Assembly: GCA_039654915.1 (NCBI GenBank)
Contig: CM077593.1
Location: 62,812,501-62,876,500, forward strand
Length of the DNA stretch: 64,000 bases
Origin: Aquilaria yunnanensis
Lineage: Eukaryota > Streptophyta > Magnoliopsida > Malvales > Thymelaeaceae
Direction: 5' to 3'
Shown: positions 44,632 to 57,123 of the stretch, piece after piece
How the letters are laid out: each line of letters begins with the position of its first letter
How positions within the stretch are numbered: position 1 is the first letter of the stretch
Notes under the pieces: generated by a model
The model's input: the letters and a program-made list of their open reading frames with translations, nothing else
What the model was told of the DNA's origin: nothing
The model's database searches: none
Translations under genes and position numbers: made by a program

Positions 44632-45651
44632 TGATATGATCAAAGAAGGCACAACCAGTGATGATAAGAACCCATTGAAGATAACTAGTGGACCATTGAC
44701 AAGGGAGAAGGCTAACGAGCTCACTAGTGCACTTCAAGCTCGGATGTTGACAGATTGGCGATGTTCTGGTGGAAAAATCATATCTTGAGCTAAACAGATC
44801 AGAATTGAGTGATTCTTGATTCATTGGAAAGATAACATCTGGAGCTACAAATCATATGAATATCATGAAACCCATTTTGCAAGTTAAGGAGGTCCAATTT
44901 AGCTTCAAAGTCACGATTTACGAGTTATCGCTGGTTCAGAAGCAGTTGCAGTATTTTGGGAATATCTTTCGATTTAGAAGTCCATTTTGTGTGATTCAAG
45001 TGTGGTTTCGAAGCTAAGAAAGAGATCTACAACTTTCATGCTTTGAATTTTGAGAAATCATTGCTGCATCAAGTCCGAATTTCAGCTTGAAGTTGGAGAC
45101 ACAAGCTAGAATCACCCAAGAAGGCTATTTTGGAGTTTTTATGGGCAATCTTGTTTGTAACGTATTTTATTTTATTTTCGTATTTATTTACATTATTTAG
45201 GATGTTATTTAGGCCATGGAATTGATTCAGGTCATTTAGGATAAAAGGAATTCGCTGCACACCTTAAACATGTGTTAAAAGTGTGTTAGAGTCCTAGTTT
45301 GACTAGGTTTTCTTGAGTCCTTTGTAACTAGGTTTCCTAGGTGACTTGGGCTGCGAATTTTGCCCAGCTTTTAACCCTAGTTTAGGCCTATATAAAGGCA
45401 CATATTCTGGATGTAAACACACAGAAAAATTTTGAAATAATATTGCTCTTTGGAGAGGTTTTCTCTTTGGTTCTTTGTGGACTGCCTTGGTGCACAAGTG
45501 TGCTTGTGTTCTTGGAGTTCTATACTTCTCGTTTCTAATCACAGGTTGATTAGGGGTGGGGGTTTTAAACCTAGTCTTTTTGATGTCTTGTGGAGCTTGA
45601 ATCACATCTTGGGCGCGTTTCATGGTCTTTATACCATCGGGGTTCGCATCA
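44632..45651 (+). mobile_element. G-family solo LTR inside C2 pol
   Basis: 1,020 bp from TGATATGATC to TTCGCATCA with perfect target duplication ATCAA (44627-44631 and 45652-45656). Removing it joins VMVMDQ to DEPTTYQQAM in frame, which proves insertion into an open C2 frame followed by LTR-LTR recombination. Confidence 0.95.
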
Positions 45652-46620
45652 ATCAAGATGAGCCCACAACCTACCAACAAGCTATGTCGGGGCCTGACTC
45701 TGAGAAGTGGCTAGTGGCCATGAAATCCGAGATAGAATCCATGTATGAAAACCAAGTATGGACTTTGGTTGACCCACCTGAAGGGGTAAAACCCATAGGG
45801 TGCAAATGGGTTTTCAAGAAGAAAACTGACATGGATGGTAATGTGATTACCTTTAAGGGACGATTGGTCGCAAAAGGTTTCAAGCAAATTCATGGTATTG
45901 ACTATGATGAAACTTTTTCACCAGTTGCTATGCTTAAATCCATCCGAATTTTGTTTGCTATTGCTGCACACTATGATTATGAGATATGGCAAATGGATGT
46001 CAAAATTGCATTCCTAAATGGAAAGCTACTTGAGGATGTGTACATGACACAACCTGAGGGTTTTGTCACTCCTGAGAATGCCAATAAAGTGTGCAAATTG
46101 CAAAGGTCCATTTATGGACTGAAGCAAGCTTCTCGAAGTTGGAATCTTCGTTTTGATGATGCAATCAAAGAGTTTGGTTTTATCAAAAATGAAGATGAAC
46201 CTTGTGTCTACAAGAAGGTTAATGGGAGCGCTGTTGTCTTCTTGGTGTTGTATGTAGATGACATACTACCCATCGGGAATGACATTCTTGAGTTACAGTC
46301 TGTGAAGACTTGGCTAGGGAAATGTTTCTCTATGAAGGACTTGGGTGAAGCAGCCTATGTGTTAGGCATCAGGATCTATAGAGATAGATCTAGAAAGCTT
46401 CTTGGCCTAAGTCAAAGTACATATATTGACAAGGTGCTAAAGAGGTTTAGCATGCAAGATTCCAAGAAAGGATTCTTGCCCATGTCACATGGTATCACTC
46501 TTTCTAGATCTCAGTGTCCGAGTACAACCGAGGAGAGAGAGCGGATGAGTAAGATTCCATATGCCTCAGCAATTGGATCTATCATGTATGCCATGATATG
46601 TACTCATCCCGATGTCTCAT
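45652..46620 (+). pseudogene. C2 reverse transcriptase, C-terminally deleted
   Basis: Ty1/copia RT: CKWVFKKKTDMDGNVITFKG, FSPVAMLKSIRILFAIAA, MDVKIAFLNGKL, QRSIYGLKQASRSWNLRF and active site YVDD (VLYVDDILPIGND, about 46250). It stops at MYAMICTHPDVSY, where sequence jumps into the middle of the C2 LTR near 46620. The RT end, all RNase H, the 3' noncoding part and about 670 bp of LTR are deleted. The sequence around the join (CATACGAG against LTR CTATACGAG) suggests short-homology repair. Confidence 0.9.
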
Positions 46621-47369
46621 ACGAGAGTGACACATTCCATGTCTCATGCTTCGTCTTGATATCTTGGACAAAGGGACAATGGCATATATCGGTGATGATC
46701 ATAAAGGTTTAGTCGAATCATCGACAATCTTGTCACTTGGGTAGCAATAATGTGTTGCTAGATATCGCTCATTGCTTATGATCATAAATGTGATTTATGA
46801 TCATTGCCAACGTGGTTAGAGCCTATTGGGTCGCACATATAGAGCTATTTGGATCATTAGAGTGCATGGGCTAATAATTTAGGTTTTGGTTTCACAATAA
46901 TTTCGTATTAATAATGGGCCCAATAGTTGAACCATTATTAAGCCCAAAATTAAAGCCTAATTGGATTAGGGCTTCGAAACCTATTAGACTTGGAAGTTGA
47001 GTCTCACTATAAATACAACTTCTAGTGAGAAATTCGCAGGTCTCCTTGCCCTAGCCTCCCAAAAGGACAACCACACTCTTCTCTTGCAATTCCTTAGAGG
47101 ATGCAAGCTAGCATTGCGAGCGCAAGAGAAACGCATCTGCCGGGACGTGGTGGAAGCGCGGTGATCCCGAGAGGCTCGTGTAGATACCATAGAGAGCCTG
47201 AACACGTCAACTGTTCAAGTTTTTTGATTCGACTCTACAGTTGAGTGAGAGATCTCAACCGAAAATTAGGTATGAAAATTTTGGAACACCCGGTTTACCC
47301 CGTTTCACTTGGATTCTGGAGGGTTTTGGTTAAATTCCGCTGCGCTGTTTGGCTCCCGAAACCCCATCA
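46621..47369 (+). mobile_element. C2 3' LTR, 5'-truncated
   Basis: Matches the solo LTR from about 50933 to its end. It has a TATA-like CTATAAATAC at 47008-47017 and ends ACCCCATCA. Satellite begins at 47370. No target duplication can be matched to the left end of C2 at 25371. Confidence 0.85.
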
Positions 47370-47490
47370 GTTGTGAATGTTTCCCTTTCATTCCAAACAA
47401 GCTGTGAAGCTTTCCATTTCATCCAAACAAGTTGTGAATGTTTCCATTTAATTCCAAACAACTTGCGAATTTTTCCATTTAATTCCAAAG
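47370..47490 (+). repeat. 31-bp satellite, block S3
   Basis: About four units, same orientation as S1 and S2, ending at the C1 target duplication CAAAG (47486-47490). Confidence 0.85.
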
Positions 47491-48894
47491 TGAAGATTTC
47501 AGGATCTTATAATCTTATGATAACATACTTTTATGTTATCTACTCATGTATATGCCACTTGCATATTTGTTCATTTGAATTCAACATGGATATAGGCATG
47601 CATAACATATTATATAACATATCAAGATCACATACAAGTTGTGTTAAATAAATCCTAGCATGCTACTAAGAATATACGAAAATGAAACCTAACATGCTAC
47701 TAAACCAAGAAAAGATGTGCACCTTTCTTCTTGGTTATCTTTAGCGAAAAAACTTAAGGGAGAACTTGATCTTAGAGGAGCGCCTTGAAGCTTGAAATAG
47801 AGATGAACAATCTCTATGTAAATCCACCCACAATGCTCTCAAGAAGTGTTTAATATTTCGGCCTCTAAAGGAAATAGGAGGAGAACAATTTTCTCTCAAG
47901 AAAATGGAGCAAATGGAGTGCAAATTCGTGCTTAAAATGGCTGGCCACTAAAGGCTATTTATAGATGACCAAAAGGCACACCTTTACACCAAGAAAGGTG
48001 TCTTTTAAGCCAAAGAACACTTCCTTTGGCCAAGAGTCATGTATGGTGGCGAAAATACATGTCTTTTAGCCAAGGAACACTTCCTTTGGCCTATAACCAC
48101 CCCATAACTACCTTACGGCCAAAATACATGTCTTTTAGCTAATTAACACTTCCTTTGGCCTATAACCACCCCATAACTAACTTATGGCCGAATATACATG
48201 TCCCTTAATGTCATAGGACATCACTTTTGGTGCAATAACCACCCCAACCACCCTCATGGCCGAATATACATGTCTTTTCACTCAAGGAACACTTACTTTG
48301 GATGAAAAGACATGTTTTTTTAGCCAATAGTCATCTCTTTGGATGAAGAGACATACCTTTACACTAAAGATGTGTCTCTTGGTGGTCTTGAGCTAAAAGC
48401 AAGGTGAGCTGGCACAAAGCTAGCTCACTATGCTACTTATGCACCATTGAGCTCTTCTGAGCTCTAATCAAGCTCCATGAACTAAGGTCTACTTCCCTGA
48501 ACTGACCTTGAGCTGGAGTTAGCTACTCTCAGCTGAAGTGAACTGAAGTCCAGCTACATTCAGCTACCAAAAGCTGAAGTGAGCTGACTTGAGCTGACTT
48601 GAGCTAACTTGAGCTGAAGTCCTGCTACTTTGAGCTACTTATAGCTGAAGTGAGCTGACTTGAGCTGAAGTCCAGCTACATTCAGCTACCAGAAGCTAAA
48701 GTGAGCTGACTTGAGCTAACTTGAGCTAACTTGAGCTGAAGTCCAGCCACTTTGAGCTACTTATAGCTGAAGTAAGCTGACTTGAGCTAAAGGGAGCTAC
48801 TTTTAGTTGCCTTAGATAGCTGTTCAAGCTAGAGTTAGCTCAATGAGCTCAAATCCTATCTTAAAAGGATCTTGGTGGACCAAGAATTCCAACA
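47491..48894 (-). mobile_element. C1 copia solo LTR
   Basis: 1,404 bp from TGAAGATTTCAGG to GAATTCCAACA on the plus strand, with perfect target duplication CAAAG (47486-47490 and 48895-48899). Satellite lies on both sides. AGCT array at about 48490-48810 and TATA at 47955-47965 (minus). Confidence 0.93.
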
Positions 48895-50262
48895 CAAAGA
48901 AGTTGTGAATGTTTCCATTTCATTACAAACAAGTTGTGAAGCTTTCCATTTCTTTCCAAACAAGTTGTGAAGATTTCTATTTCATTCCAAATAAGTTGTG
49001 AATGTTTCCCTTTCATTCCAAACAAGTTGTGAAGCTTTCAATTTCATTCCAAAAAAGTTGTGAATGTTTCCATTTCATTCAAAACAAGTTGTGAATGTTT
49101 CCATTTAATTCCAAACAAGTTGTGAATGTTTCCATTTCATTCCAAACTAGTTGTCAATGTTTCCATTTAATTGCAAACAAGTTGTGAATGTTTCCATTTC
49201 ATTCCAAACAAGTTGTGAAGCTTTCCATTTCATTCTGAACAAGCTGTGAAGCTTTCCACTCCATTCCAAACAAGTTGTTAATGTTTCCATTTTATTCCAA
49301 GCAAGTTGTGAAAGTTTCCACTTCATTTCGAACAAGTTGTGAATGTTTCCATTTAATTACAAACAAGTTGTGAATGTTTTCATTTCATTCCAAACTAGTT
49401 GTCATTGTTTCCGTTTAATTCCAAACAAGTTGTGAATATTTCGATTTCATTTCAAACAAGTTGTGAAGCTCTCCATTTCATTCCAAACAAGTTGTGAAGC
49501 TTTCTATTTCATTGCAAACAAGTTGTGAATGTTTCGCTTTCATTCGAAACAAGTTGTGAAGCTTTCCATTTCATTCCAAACAAGTTGTGAAGCTTTCTAT
49601 TTCATTGCAAACAAGTTGTGAATGTTTCGCTTTCATTCGAAACAAGTTGTGAAGCTTTCCATTTCATTCCGAACAAGTTGTGAATCTTTCCATTTCATTC
49701 CAAACAAGTTGTGAATGTTTTCAATTCATTCCAAACAAGTTGTGAAGCTTTCCATTTCATTCCAAATAAGTTATGAATGTTTCCATTTCATTCCAAACAA
49801 GTTGTGAATGTTTCAATTTAATTACAAACAAGTTGTGAATGTTTTCATTTCATTCCAAACTAGTTGTCAATGTTTCCGTTTCATTCCAAACAAGTTGTGA
49901 ATGTTTCGATTTCATTCCAAAGAAGTTGTGAAGCTTTCCGTTTCAATCCAAACAAGTTGTGAAGCTCTCACTTTCATTCCAAACAAGTTGTGAATGTTTC
50001 CATTTCATTACAAACAAGTTGTGAAGCTTTCCATTTCATTCCAAATAAGTTATGAATATTCCATTTTATCCCAAACAAGTGGTGAAGCTTTCCATTTCAT
50101 TACAAACAAGTTGTGAATGTTTCCATTTCATTCGAAACAAGTTGTTAATGTTTCCATTTCATTCCAAACAAGTTGTGAAGCTTTCCAATTCATTCCAAAC
50201 AAGTTGTGAATGTTTCCATTTCATTCAAAAAAAGTTATGAATGTTTTCATTTCATTCGAAAC
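48895..50262 (+). repeat. 31-bp satellite, block S4
   Basis: About 44 units, with GTGAATG and GTGAAGC tails often alternating. A three-unit block is duplicated: the segment starting TTTCTATTTCATTGCAAAC recurs at 49501 and 49594, 93 bp apart, with the same variants. Confidence 0.9.
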
Positions 50263-51679
50263 TGTTAATGTTGTGCCCAAAAGGCCAATCATGAGATGAT
50301 TGTATTTTTGCATGTTGAGTCATGATATTTTGTTAAGGCATTAATCCAGCAATTATGTTTGTTGTTTTGTTTCTGCGTAACTTAACAAACATAATTGTAA
50401 CCCTAAAGTAATGATATTCTCAAACATCCCTAGTCTAGTATTATTATGGAGCGGTTTGCAATAATACATAACGACTAGCATATGTGGAGACTAATATGAG
50501 ATATGTAGTCTGCATATGGGTACAAGTTGGAGAACTTGTGTACTGGACCGACCCATTATGAGAACACTACATGGATCGTTATATGAGTGTCATAAGTGAT
50601 TCTCTTAGTGATCATGGTATATCATGTCCTTCGACCTAAGACCATCAAGGTTCCCTACATGTGAGTCACATACTTTGATACTTTCCTTTGTTGCTTGTAA
50701 CTGAGTGAACTTGAAGGAGGTCATTCGGTATGTCACATATCATGCGGAGGGATTTGTATGATCAAGATAGGATTTGTCCCTCTTATGTAACGGGAGTGAT
50801 ATCTTCGGGCCCCTTGATAGAGTAAGACTTAGAAAATGCATGGGCCATGCTCGGATGAGTTGATATACGATATCAATGTCATCAGTTTAACTTGGTCTAC
50901 TCGGTAATTAAGAAACCAAAGATTGGGCTATACGAGAGTGACACATTCCATGTCTCGTGCTTCGTCTTGATATCTTGGACAAAGGGACAATGGCATATGT
51001 CGGTGATGAGCATAAAGGTTTAGTCGAATCATTGACAATCTTGTCACTTAGGTAGCAATGATGTGTTGCTAGACACCGCTCATTGCTTATGATCATAAAT
51101 GTGATTTATGATCATTGCTAACGTGGTAAGAGCCTATTGGGTTGCACACATAGAGCTATTTGGATCATTAGAGTGCATGGGCTAATAATTTGGCTTTTGG
51201 TTTCACAATAATTTCATATTAATAATGGGCCCAATAGTTGAGCCATTATTAAGCCCGAAATTAAAGCCTAATTGGATTAGGGCTTTGAAACCTATTAGGC
51301 CTGGAAGTTGAGTCTCACAATAAATACAACTTTTAGTGAGAAATTCGCAGGTCTCCTTGTCCTAGCCTCCCAAAAGGACAGCCACACTCTTCTCTTGCAA
51401 TTCCTTGGAGGACGCAAGCTAGCACTGCGAGCGCAAGAGAAACGCATCTGCCGGGATGTGGTGGAAGTGTGGTGATCCCGAGAGGCTCGTGTGGATACCA
51501 TAGAGAGCCTGAACACGTCAACTGTTCAAGTTTTGTAATTCGACTCTACAGTTGAGTGAGAGATCTCAACTGAAAATTAGGTATGAAAATTTTCGATCAC
51601 CCGGTTTACCTCGTTTCACTTGGATCCTGGAGGGTTTCGGTTAAATTCCGCTGAGCTGTTTGGCTCCCGAAACGCAACA
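50263..51679 (+). mobile_element. C2 copia solo LTR
   Basis: 1,417 bp from TGTTAATGTTGTGCCC to CGAAACGCAACA with target duplication GAAAC (50258-50262 and 51680-51684), inside the satellite. It defines the full C2 LTR used to recognise the partial copies at 25371 and 46621. Confidence 0.92.
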
Positions 51680-54600
51680 GAAACAAGTTGTGAATGTTTC
51701 CATTTAATTCCAAACAAGATGTGAATGTTTCCTTTTCTTTCCAAAGAAGGTGTGAAGCTTTCCATTTCATTCCAAACAAGTTGTGCAGCTTTCCATTTCA
51801 TTCGAAATAAGTTATGAATATTTCCATTGCATTCCAAACAAATTGTGAATGTTTCCATTTCATTTTAAACAAGTTGTGAAGCTTTCCATCTCATTCCAAA
51901 CAAGTAGTGAATGTTACCATTTCATTCCAAACAAGTTGTGAAGCTTTCCATTTCATTCCAACAAGTGGCGAATGTTTCCATTTAATTCGAAACAACGTGT
52001 GAATGTTTCCATTTCATTCCAAACATGTTGTGAGGCTTTCCATTTCATTCCAAACAAGTTGTGAATGTTTATCTTTCATTCCAAACAAGTTGTGAATGTT
52101 TCAATTTAATTCCAAACAAATTGTGAATGTTTCGATTTCATTCCAAACAAGTTGTGAATATTTCCATTTCATTCCAACCATGTTGTGAATGTTTCCATCT
52201 CATTCCTGACAAGTTCTGAATGTTTTCAATTCATTCGAAACAAGTTGTGAATATTTCCATATCATTCCAAACAAGTAGTGAGTGTTTCCATTGCATTCCA
52301 AACAATTTGTCAAGCTTTCCATTTCATTCCAAACAAGTTGTGAATGTTTACATTTCATTCCAAACAAGTTGTGAAGATTTCCATTTCATTCCAAACACGT
52401 TATGAATGTTTCAATTTTATTCCAAACAAGTAGTGAAGCTTTCCATTTCATTCTAAACATGTTGTGAATGTCTCCATTTCATTCCAAGCAAGTTGTGCAT
52501 GTTTCTATTTCATTCCAAACAAGTTGTGAATGTTTCCAATTCATTCCAAACAATTTGTGAAGCTTTCCATTTCATTCCAAACAAGTTGTGAATGTTTCCA
52601 TTTTATTCCAAACAAGTTGTGAAGCTTTCCATTTCATTCCAAACAAGTTGTGAATGTTTCCATTTGATTGAAAACAAGTTGTGAAGCTTTCCTTTTCATT
52701 CCAAACAAGTTGTGATGCCTTCCATTTCATTCCAAACAAGTTGTGAATGTTTCCATTTCTTTCCAGACAAGTTGTGAACCTTTCCACTTCATTCCAAACA
52801 AGTTGTGAATGTTGACATTTCATCCCAAACAAGTTGAGAGGCCTTCCATTTCATTCCAAAAAAGTTGTGAAATTTTCCATTTAATTCGAAACAAGTTGTC
52901 AATCTTTCCATTTCATTCTAAACAAGTTGTGAAGCTTCCCATTTGATTCAAAACATGTTGTGAATGTTTCCATTTAATTCCAAACAAGTTGTGAATGTTT
53001 CCATTTCATTCCAAACTAGTTGTCAATGTTTCCATTTAATTCGAAACATGTTATGAATGTTTCCATTTCGTTCCAAACAAGTTGTGAAGCTGTCAATTTC
53101 ATTGCAAACAAGTTGTGACGGTTTCCATTTCATTCCAAACAAGTTGTGAATGTTTCCATTTCATTACAAACAAGTTGTGAATGTTTCCATTTAATCCCAA
53201 ACAAGTTGTGAATGTTTCCATTTCATTCCAAACTAGTTGTCAATGTTTCCATTTATTTCCAAACATGGTATGAGTGTTTCCATTTCATTCCAAAGATGTT
53301 GTGAAGCTTTACATTTCATTCCAAACAAGTTGTGAATGTTTCAATTTTATTCCAAACAACTTGTAAATGTTTCCGTTTAATTCCAAACAAGTTGTGAATG
53401 TTTCCATTTCATTACAAAGAAGTTGTTAAGCTTTCCATTTCATTCCAAGCAAGTTGTGAAGATTTCGATTTCACTCCAAACAAGTTGTGAATGTTTCGAT
53501 TTAATTCCAAACAACTTGTGAACGTTTCCATTTCATTCTAGACATGTCGTGATTGTTTCCATTTCAATCCAAATAGGTTCTGAATGTTTCCATTTGATTT
53601 CAAACAAGCTGTGAGGGTTTCCAATTCATTCCAAACAAGTTTTGAATTTTTCAATTTAATTCCAAACACGTTGTGAACGTTTCCATTTCATTCCAAACAA
53701 GTTGTGAAGTTTTCCATTTCATTCCAAACAAGTTGTGAATGTGTCCATTTGATTCCAAACAAGTTGTGAAGATTTTTATTTCATTCGAAACAAGTTGTGA
53801 ATGTTTCCATGTCATTCCAAACAAGTTGTGAAGCATTCCATTTCATTCCAAACAAGTAGTGAATGTTTCCATTTCACTCCAAATTTGTCATGATTGTTTC
53901 CATTTCATTCCAAACAGGTTCTGAATGTTTCCATTTCATTCCAAACAGGTTCTGAATGTTTCCATTTCATTCCAAATAAGTTTTGAATTTTTCAATTTAA
54001 TTCCAAACACGTTGTGAACGTTTCCATTTCATTCGAAACAAGTTGTGCAGCTTTTCATTTCATTCCAAACAAGTTGTGAAAATTCCTATTTCATTCCAAA
54101 CAAGTTGTGAATGTTTCCATGTCATTCCAAACAACTTGTGAAGATTTCTATTTCATTCCAACCAAGTTGTGAATGTTTCCCATTCATTCCAAACAAGTAG
54201 TGAAGCTTTCCATTTCATTCCAAACAAGTTGTGAATGTTTGTATTTCATTCGAAACAAGTTGTGAAGCTTTCCATTTCATTCCAAGTAAGTTATGAATGT
54301 TTCTAGTTCATTCCAAACAAGTACTGAATGTTTTATTTCATTCCAAACAAGTTGTGAAAGTTTCCATTTAATCCCAAACAACATTTGAATGTTTTCATCT
54401 CATTCCAAACTAGTTGTCAATGTTTCCATTTAATTCCAAACAAGTTGTGAATGTTTCCATTTCATTCTAAACAAGTCATGAAGCCTTCCATTTCATTCCA
54501 AACAAGTTGTGAATGTTTTCATTTCATTCCAGAAAAGTTGTGAATGTTTCCATTTCATTCGAAACAAGTTGTGAAGATTCACATTTCATTCCAAACAAGT

Positions 54601-55154
54601 TTTGAATGTTTCCATTTCATTCCAAACAAGTTGTGAATGTTTCCATTTCATTCCATACCAGTTGTGAAGCTTTCCATTTCATTCCAAACAAGTTGTGAAG
54701 CTTCCATTTCATTCTAAACAGGTTGTGAATGTTTCCATTTCATTCCAAACAAGTTGTAAAAGTTTCCATTTCATTCCAAACAAGTTGTGCATGGTTCCAT
54801 TTCATTCCAAACAAGTTGTGAAGCTTTCCATTTATTCCAAAGAAGTTGTGAAAGTTTCCATTTCATTCCAAACAAGTTGTGAACGTTTCCATTCCATTCC
54901 AAAGAAGTTGTAAATAATTCCATTTCATTCAAAACAAGTTGTGAATGTTTCCATTTCATTGCAAACAAGTTGTGAAGCTTTCCATTTCATTCCAAGTATG
55001 TTCTGAATGTTTCCATTTCATTCCAAACAAGTTGGGAATGTTTCCATTTAATTCCAAACAAGTTGTGAGGCTTTCCAATTTGATTCCAAACAAGTTGTGA
55101 AGCTTTCCATTTCATTCCAAAGAAGTTGTGAATGTTTCCATTTCCATTTCATTC
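51680..55154 (+). repeat. 31-bp satellite, block S5
   Basis: About 112 units, the longest block. GTGAAGC-tailed units, which contain a HindIII site AAGCTT, alternate often with GTGAATG units. A higher-order repeat is visible: the segment TTTGAATTTTTCAATTTAAT recurs at 53641 and 53982, 341 bp apart (11 units), and rare variants about 95 bp before each are also shared. Confidence 0.9.
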
Positions 55155-55693
55155 CGATGCGAAGCCCGATGGTATAAAGACCATGAAACGTGCCCAAGAT
55201 GTTTTTCAAGCTCCACAAGACATCAAAGAGACTAGGTTTAAAACCCCCACCCCTAACCAACCTGTGATTAGAAACAAGAAGTATAGAACTCCAAGAACAC
55301 AAGCACACTTGTGCACCAAGGCAGTCCATAAAGAACCAAAGAGAAAACCTCTCCAAAGAGCAATATTATTTCGAAATTTTTCTGTAAGTTTACATCCAGA
55401 ATATGTGCCTTTATATATGCCTAAACTAGGGTTAAAAGCTGGGCAAAATTCGCAGCCTAAATCCCTTAGGAATCCAAGATACAAAGACATAGGAAATCCT
55501 AGTCAAATTAGGACTCTAATTCCTAGTTTGAACAAGTTTAATGAATGCAGCATATGCCACTTGTCCAAAACGATTTAAAACTATTCCATAGCCTAAATAA
55601 CTTCCTAAATAATGTAAATAATTACGAAAATAAAATAAGATACATTACAGCACAAGATTGGGCATAAAAACCCAAAATAGTCTTCTCAGGTGG
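55155..55693 (-). mobile_element. G LTR, U3-truncated, tandem copy 1
   Basis: 539 bp, beginning CGATGCGAAG (first base T to C) against satellite and cut in U3 at CTCAGGTGG. A second LTR start follows at once. Confidence 0.85.
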
Positions 55694-56232
55694 TGATGCG
55701 AACCCCGATGGTATAAAGACCATGAAACTCACCCAAGATGTTTTTCAAGCTCCACAAGACATCAAAGAGACTAGGTTTAAAACCCCCACCCCTAATCAAC
55801 CTGTGATTAGAAACGAGAAGTATAGAACTCCAAGAACACAAGCACACTTGTGCACCAAGGCAGTCCATAAAGAACCAAAGAGAAAACCTCTCCAAAGAGC
55901 AATATTATTTCAAAATTTTTTTGTATGTTTACATCCATAATATGTGCCTTTATATAGGCGTAAACTAGGGTTAAAAGCTGGGCAAAATTCGCAGCCTAAA
56001 TCCCTTAGGAATCCTAGATACAAAGACATAGGAAATCCTAGTCAAATTAGGACTCTAATTCCTAGTTTGAACAAGTTTAATGAATGCAGCGTATGCCACT
56101 TGTCCAAAACGATTTAAAACTATTCCATAGCCTAAATAACTTCCTAAATAATGTAAATAATTATTAAAATAAAATAAGATACATTACAGCACAAGATTGG
56201 GCATAAAAACCCAAAATAGTCTTCTCAGGTGG
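55694..56232 (-). mobile_element. G LTR, U3-truncated, tandem copy 2
   Basis: Also 539 bp and cut at exactly the same U3 base as copy 1, so the two are products of one duplication. Confidence 0.87.
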
Positions 56233-57123
56233 TGATGCGAACCCCGATGGTATAAAGACCATGAAACTCGCCCAAGATGTTTTTCAAGCTCCACAAGACA
56301 TCAAAGAGACTAGGTTTAAAACCCCCACCCCTAATCAACCTGTGATTAGAAATGAGAAGTATAGAACTCCAAGAACACAAGCACACTTGTGCACCAAGGC
56401 AGTCCACAAAGAACCAAAGAGAAAACCTCTCCAAAGAGCAATATTATTTCAAAATTTTTTTGTATGTTTACATCCAGAATATGTGCCTTTATATAGGCCT
56501 AAACTAGGGTTAAAAGCTGGGCAAAATTCGCAGCCTAAATCCCTTAGGAATCCTATATACAAAGACATAGGAAATCCTAGTCAAATTAGGACTCTAATTC
56601 CTAGTTTGAACAAGTTTAACTAATGCAGCGTATGCCACTTGTCCAAAACGATTTAAAACTATTCCATAGCCTAAATAACTTCCTAAATAATGTATCTAAA
56701 TAGGATTTGAACGAAAATAAAATATAAATACAAGATTGGCCATGAAAACCCCAAAATAGTCTTCTCGGGTGGTTCCTGCTTGTGTCTTCAACTTCAAGCT
56801 GAAATTCGAACTTCATGCAGCCATGATTTCTCAAAATGTAAAACATGAAAGATGTAGATCTCTTGCTTATCTTTGAAATGAAACCTGAACCACACAAAAC
56901 GGACATCTAAAGCCAAAGATATGCCCAAAATACTGCAACTGCTTCTGAACCAGTGATAACTCGCAAATCATGACTTTGAAGCTGAATTGGACCTCCTTAA
57001 CGTGAAAAATGGGTTTGATGGTCTTCATATGATTTGTAGCTCCAGATTTTATCTTTCCAATGAATCAAGAATTACTCAATTCTGGTCTGTTTAGCTCAAG
57101 ATATGAATTTTCTACCAGAACAT
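56233..57123 (-). mobile_element. G LTR, tandem copy 3, interrupted by C1
   Basis: Begins TGATGCGAACC, continues past the truncation point of copies 1 and 2 into standard U3, and stops at CCAGAACAT where a C1 element is inserted. The U3 end should lie beyond the window. Confidence 0.85.

Noticed and set aside
48895..55154. CRISPR-like array of short repeats
   Set aside because: Units are contiguous 31-bp tandem repeats with no unique spacers, in plant DNA beside LTR elements.
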